This document shows, one piece after another, positions 49,040 to 51,794 of a stretch of DNA of 51,794 bases. The stretch's first letter is position 1. Every line of letters starts with the position of its first letter. Under the pieces are notes generated by a model. The model saw nothing but the letters and a program-made list of their open reading frames with translations. It did not search any database and had not been told where the DNA came from. The stretch is taken from positions 1 to 51,794 of the IMG/VR virus record IMGVR_UViG_3300025138_010289; one strand, written 5' to 3'. The translations under genes were made by a program, and so were the position numbers. The DNA comes from a virus.

Positions 49040-50761
49040 TTATGCCGGGAAAGTAGCTCCTGTTGGTAAAATGTTGAAATCTAGGTATATAAATTCTGCT
49101 GTTTTTGTAGGTTGAACAAATATTTGACCCACTAATTGATTCCTATCAATAACATCTGGTGTGTTGTTACTATCATCCATTACTACTTTAAAAGCAAATA
49201 ATCCTTGTCTTTGTTGTACACTTTCTAAAAATGGATTTACTTGTCCTAAGAAATTATTTCTAGTAGCTGCTGTATTTTGTTCAAATACTAAATTATCTGC
49301 TACTTGTGAAATAAATGATTTTAGACTAATTAATAATCTTCTAACATTTACTCTATCTAAAGCACTTGCTCTTGTTTGTAGTGTTTTTTGGCCAAATACT
49401 ACTACTCCTCTTCCAGGGAATGTAGCTATTGGATTAACTTTTCCTACATATAGACTATCTCTATTTGTTTGTGTTAATTTTCTTTCTGCTTGTCTTACTA
49501 CTCCTAATCCACCTCTATTAATACCTGCGGGTGCAAACCAAGTTTCTGCTGAAGCATCATTAGCTGCATATACTCCTGGTATTAATGTTGAAGCTGGAAC
49601 CCATGCTAATTGTCCTGTGCTTGGGTCAGTAATTTGACACCATGGCCAATATGTTGCTGTATATGATGAATCTATACTTGCTGCTGTTGAAATTACATTT
49701 GTAATTGAAGCTCCATAATTTACAGTATCTGCTATTACTATAGCATCTCCTCTAGTTGCTGTATTATCAATTAATGAGTTTAAAGGTGTTGGATAATCAA
49801 CATAAACTAAACCTGGTACTGTGATAATATTGTATTTAAATTCATCTTTATTTGCTAATAAATTAATTGCATCTGTATAATTTGCTTCTACTAATCCTTG
49901 TGTGTTTGTAGAGTTTATAGTATCATAAAAATTAGCTCCGGCTTTAAGACCACCTTCAGCATCTCCAAATGTACCTGCAGAAGCGATTGGAATTGAAGCT
50001 GTATATTGAGATTTTGCATTTCCATCATTATCTAAATAATCTGGTGTTTTTTTATCTACTGATTTTACTCTTATATACCTTGAAGCGTTAGGAAAATTAC
50101 CTGATTGTTGTAAGTAAGGTTCTGCTGTTCCACTACCTAGTAATGTAGTCGTTTGATCACCAATTACTCTAGCTATATATCCTGAAGATTTTGGATCCAA
50201 TGATAAGTTTGTGTAAGATTCTAATACTCTTTTTGATTTTGTATTATCATCTCCTCTTCTAACTAAAAGTGTAAATGTTCCTGATGATGTATCTGGTGTT
50301 GTTATTTCCCATCTAACATTATTAGAACTACCACTTGGTAAAGCTCCTTTTGAAGTTAATGTACTAGTACTATTCATTATAGTTCCAGAACCAATTGTTT
50401 CTAATGTAAAAGCAGTACCCGCAGCAAGTGCTGGTGCATTTGAACCTGAAATAAATGATGATGTAGCAGCAGAATATGAACCTGATACTACTCTAGTTAC
50501 TATTAATGAAGTACCTCCACCTTGGAAATAATTAAATGCTGAAATACTTGTAAAGTATGAGTATTCATCTGAACCACTCTGCAAAGCACCACCAAAAGTA
50601 GCTAAATATTCGGAAAAAGTAGTAACCAAAGTTGGTCTTTCTACTGGGCCTAATACTGTTGGACCTATAATTGCTGCTCCCGCTTGTACAGGTTGTGAGG
50701 TGATTTGGGATTGATCTTGCTCTCTTGCTAATACCCCAGGGGAAATTAATGTTTCTGCCAT
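49040..50761 (-). CDS. 18: Tail sheath protein, gp18-like
   Basis: 573 aa. N terminus MAETLISPGVLAREQDQSQ, IIGPTVLGPVERPTLVTTFSEYLATFGG, and C-terminal VVFGQKTLQTRASALDRVNVRRLLISLKSFI plus the final beta hairpin are typical of contractile sheath subunits (T4 gp18 is 659 aa). The sheath contracts to drive the tube through the envelope. It precedes the tube gene, as in T4, with a late-type element 15 nt upstream. Confidence 0.95.
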   Translation of the reverse strand: MAETLISPGVLAREQDQSQITSQPVQAGAAIIGPTVLGPVERPTLVTTFSEYLATFGGALQSGSDEYSYFTSISAFNYFQGGGTSLIVTRVVSGSYSAATSSFISGSNAPALAAGTAFTLETIGSGTIMNSTSTLTSKGALPSGSSNNVRWEITTPDTSSGTFTLLVRRGDDNTKSKRVLESYTNLSLDPKSSGYIARVIGDQTTTLLGSGTAEPYLQQSGNFPNASRYIRVKSVDKKTPDYLDNDGNAKSQYTASIPIASAGTFGDAEGGLKAGANFYDTINSTNTQGLVEANYTDAINLLANKDEFKYNIITVPGLVYVDYPTPLNSLIDNTATRGDAIVIADTVNYGASITNVISTAASIDSSYTATYWPWCQITDPSTGQLAWVPASTLIPGVYAANDASAETWFAPAGINRGGLGVVRQAERKLTQTNRDSLYVGKVNPIATFPGRGVVVFGQKTLQTRASALDRVNVRRLLISLKSFISQVADNLVFEQNTAATRNNFLGQVNPFLESVQQRQGLFAFKVVMDDSNNTPDVIDRNQLVGQIFVQPTKTAEFIYLDFNILPTGATFPA

Positions 50762-50776
50762 TGTGTGTTATTTTTA

Positions 50777-50786
50777 TGATAAATAT
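50777..50786 (-). promoter_or_regulatory. Late-type promoter element before sheath
   Basis: ATATTTATCA on the minus strand, 15 nt before the ATG at 50761. Confidence 0.5.
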
Positions 50787-50805
50787 GTCAAAATTTTTTA
50801 AAAAT

Positions 50806-51060
50806 CTATTTTATGGGTAAAAATTCACCAGAATCTAAAGAAATGGATCCTTCTCCATACTTAGTTTCTAATTCTTTTGCTAAAACTATTTCTTCTTTTT
50901 GTAAATTTAAAAGTGTTTCTTTTAGAGATTCTTTTTGTATGTTTAAATTCATTATTTGAATTTCTAAATTTCCTAAAGTATTTGTTAAATTGGTGAAATT
51001 TTGTCTTAATTCTTTTAATTTACTAATTTCTTTTTTGTCTAAAACTATTTTTTTTTCCAT
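50806..51060 (-). CDS. Small coiled-coil protein upstream of sheath
   Basis: 84 aa. Nearly all one coiled coil (KKEISKLKELRQNFTNLTNTLGNLEIQIMNLNIQKESLKETLLNL). Followed by a short tail ending GEFLPIK. Not recognised; may be a structural linker or assembly protein. ATATTTATAA lies only 2 nt upstream of the ATG. Confidence 0.7.
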   Translation of the reverse strand: MEKKIVLDKKEISKLKELRQNFTNLTNTLGNLEIQIMNLNIQKESLKETLLNLQKEEIVLAKELETKYGEGSISLDSGEFLPIK

Positions 51061-51062
51061 GG

Positions 51063-51072
51063 TTATAAATAT
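51063..51072 (-). promoter_or_regulatory. Late-type promoter element before the 84-aa gene
   Basis: ATATTTATAA on the minus strand directly upstream (2 nt) of the ATG at 51060, so the transcript would be leaderless or the true start is later. Confidence 0.4.
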
Positions 51073-51149
51073 CGGTTAATTTGTTAAAAATGTAATTTAT
51101 TGTTGATAAATGTAAAATGTTTTTTTTAGGTATCCAAATTATAATATTA

Positions 51150-51794
51150 TTAACCCCTTGATACAGCGATTTTACCATCTCTTGCATCCACCCATAATCG
51201 TCCTGATACTCCTGGGTCTGAATCTGGTAAACTATTAAAATTAATTTGACTTGCATTTATTATCATATTACCTCCAGATGGAATGTTTAATGATGAAGTT
51301 TTTAATTTTCCTTCATTACCTGCACTATCTCTTACTTCTAAACCATTAGTTGCATCAAATTTTAAAGCTCCTACCTTTGCTCTTGTAGTGGCATCTCTAA
51401 ATTCTAATGTTTCACCATCTGTAATAATGTGATTAAATGATCCTGTTGTTGCAGTTATTGTTGATTCTTGGAAACTACAACTTATATTGCCTGATGCTGT
51501 TATAGCACCTGTACCTACGCTTCCACCAACAGTTAGATCATTAACAACATTTAAATTTCCAGCAGATGTTATACTAACCTGTGAGTTAGTATTATTAGTT
51601 CCAAAATTTATAGTACCAGTACCAGTTGTAGTTGTAAAAAACATTGATCTGTTAGCAAAATTGTGTATCATGTTGAATTGATTATCTCCGTCTATTTCAA
51701 ACTCAAAACCTCCTGCTGCGTTAGCTACAAACTTAGTACATTCTATTTCACCACTTGCTTTAATATTTCCAGTTACGTCAAGTGCTTCAGTTGG
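51150..51794 (-). CDS. Tail fibre or virion surface protein (5' end outside window)
   Basis: An open frame spans the window edge, 214 residues to the TAA at 51150; ATG at 51671 is internal, since the frame stays open upstream. Text is beta-helical and repetitive: PTEALDVTGNIKASGEIEC, GNLNVVNDLTVGGSVGTGAITASGNISC, DGETLEFRDATTRAKVGALKF. The DVTGNIKASG-type element is common in fibre and surface proteins. Ends GRLWVDARDGKIAVSRG. Probably the C-terminal part of a long fibre. Confidence 0.8.
   Translation of the reverse strand, partial: PTEALDVTGNIKASGEIECTKFVANAAGGFEFEIDGDNQFNMIHNFANRSMFFTTTTGTGTINFGTNNTNSQVSITSAGNLNVVNDLTVGGSVGTGAITASGNISCSFQESTITATTGSFNHIITDGETLEFRDATTRAKVGALKFDATNGLEVRDSAGNEGKLKTSSLNIPSGGNMIINASQINFNSLPDSDPGVSGRLWVDARDGKIAVSRG

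Noticed and set aside
49161-49637. 158-aa plus-strand frame opposite the sheath gene, and other long plus-strand frames (for example 43886-44446, 24247-24561).
   Set aside because: All are antisense to strongly supported genes and have compositions mirroring them; no plus-strand promoter or family resemblance.
51023-51256. 77-aa minus-strand ORF overlapping the fibre-like gene and the 84-aa gene.
   Set aside because: It conflicts with two better supported frames and has no recognisable features.

Overview
The window is a contiguous piece of a large, AT-rich, T4-like contractile-tailed phage (myovirus) genome. Every convincing gene is on the minus strand, often with 1-8 bp overlaps, so transcription runs from high to low coordinates. 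The core is recognisably T4-like: split family B DNA polymerase, gp45 clamp, gp44/gp62 loader, gp41-type helicase, gp32-like SSB, UvsX-like recombinase, RNase H-type 5' nuclease, NrdA/NrdB, tail sheath, tail tube, gp26-like protein, tape measure and baseplate proteins. The host is probably a member of the Bacteroidetes (Flavobacteriia-like). Early promoters read TTTGG-N19-TATATT, close to the known Bacteroidetes -33/-7 (TTTG/TAnnTTTG) type. Shine-Dalgarno sequences are largely absent, and an exported nuclease has a signal peptide ending in YSQ, as is common in flavobacteria. Host identity is an inference.

Layout from high to low coordinates. 51794-35972 holds virion genes: a partial fibre-like protein, sheath, tube, a gp26-like plus overlapping ORF pair where tail-assembly chaperones are expected, a tape measure with tandem hydrophobic repeats, a modular 919-aa baseplate/tube-associated protein, a gp53-like LysM protein and a 1133-aa hub protein ending in an amidase. 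35937-27163 holds replication and recombination genes: a reduced family A polymerase, SSB, UvsX, RNase H, helicase, and both class I ribonucleotide reductase subunits. 27129-23218 holds small membrane proteins and the lysis genes (endolysin and holin candidates).

23221-16167 is the most distinctive accessory region. It encodes FolE, QueE, QueD and QueC, enough to make preQ0 from GTP, plus a DpdA-like transglycosylase related to tRNA-guanine transglycosylase. Together they suggest 7-deazaguanine modification of phage DNA. Three tRNA genes (Glu, Ala, Gln), thioredoxin, an exported NucA/EndoG-type nuclease, a phosphoribosyltransferase and several tiny genes are interleaved. 16163-5786 holds a MazG-like protein, the two polymerase halves with an 86-aa ORF between them, the clamp, Hsp20, GroES, a full GroEL, the clamp loader, a DUF1599-like protein and a Cas4/AddB-type nuclease. 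5552-1 holds four glycosyltransferases and a partial DegT/StrS sugar aminotransferase.

The regulatory picture is unusually readable. One family of promoters (TTTGG-N19-TATATT) precedes replication, chaperone and modification genes. In three cases only 4 nt separate the -7 box from ATG, predicting nearly leaderless mRNAs. A different element (ATATTTAT[A/C]A, no visible -33 partner) precedes tail genes and is a candidate late promoter. All functions are read from sequence without database searches.
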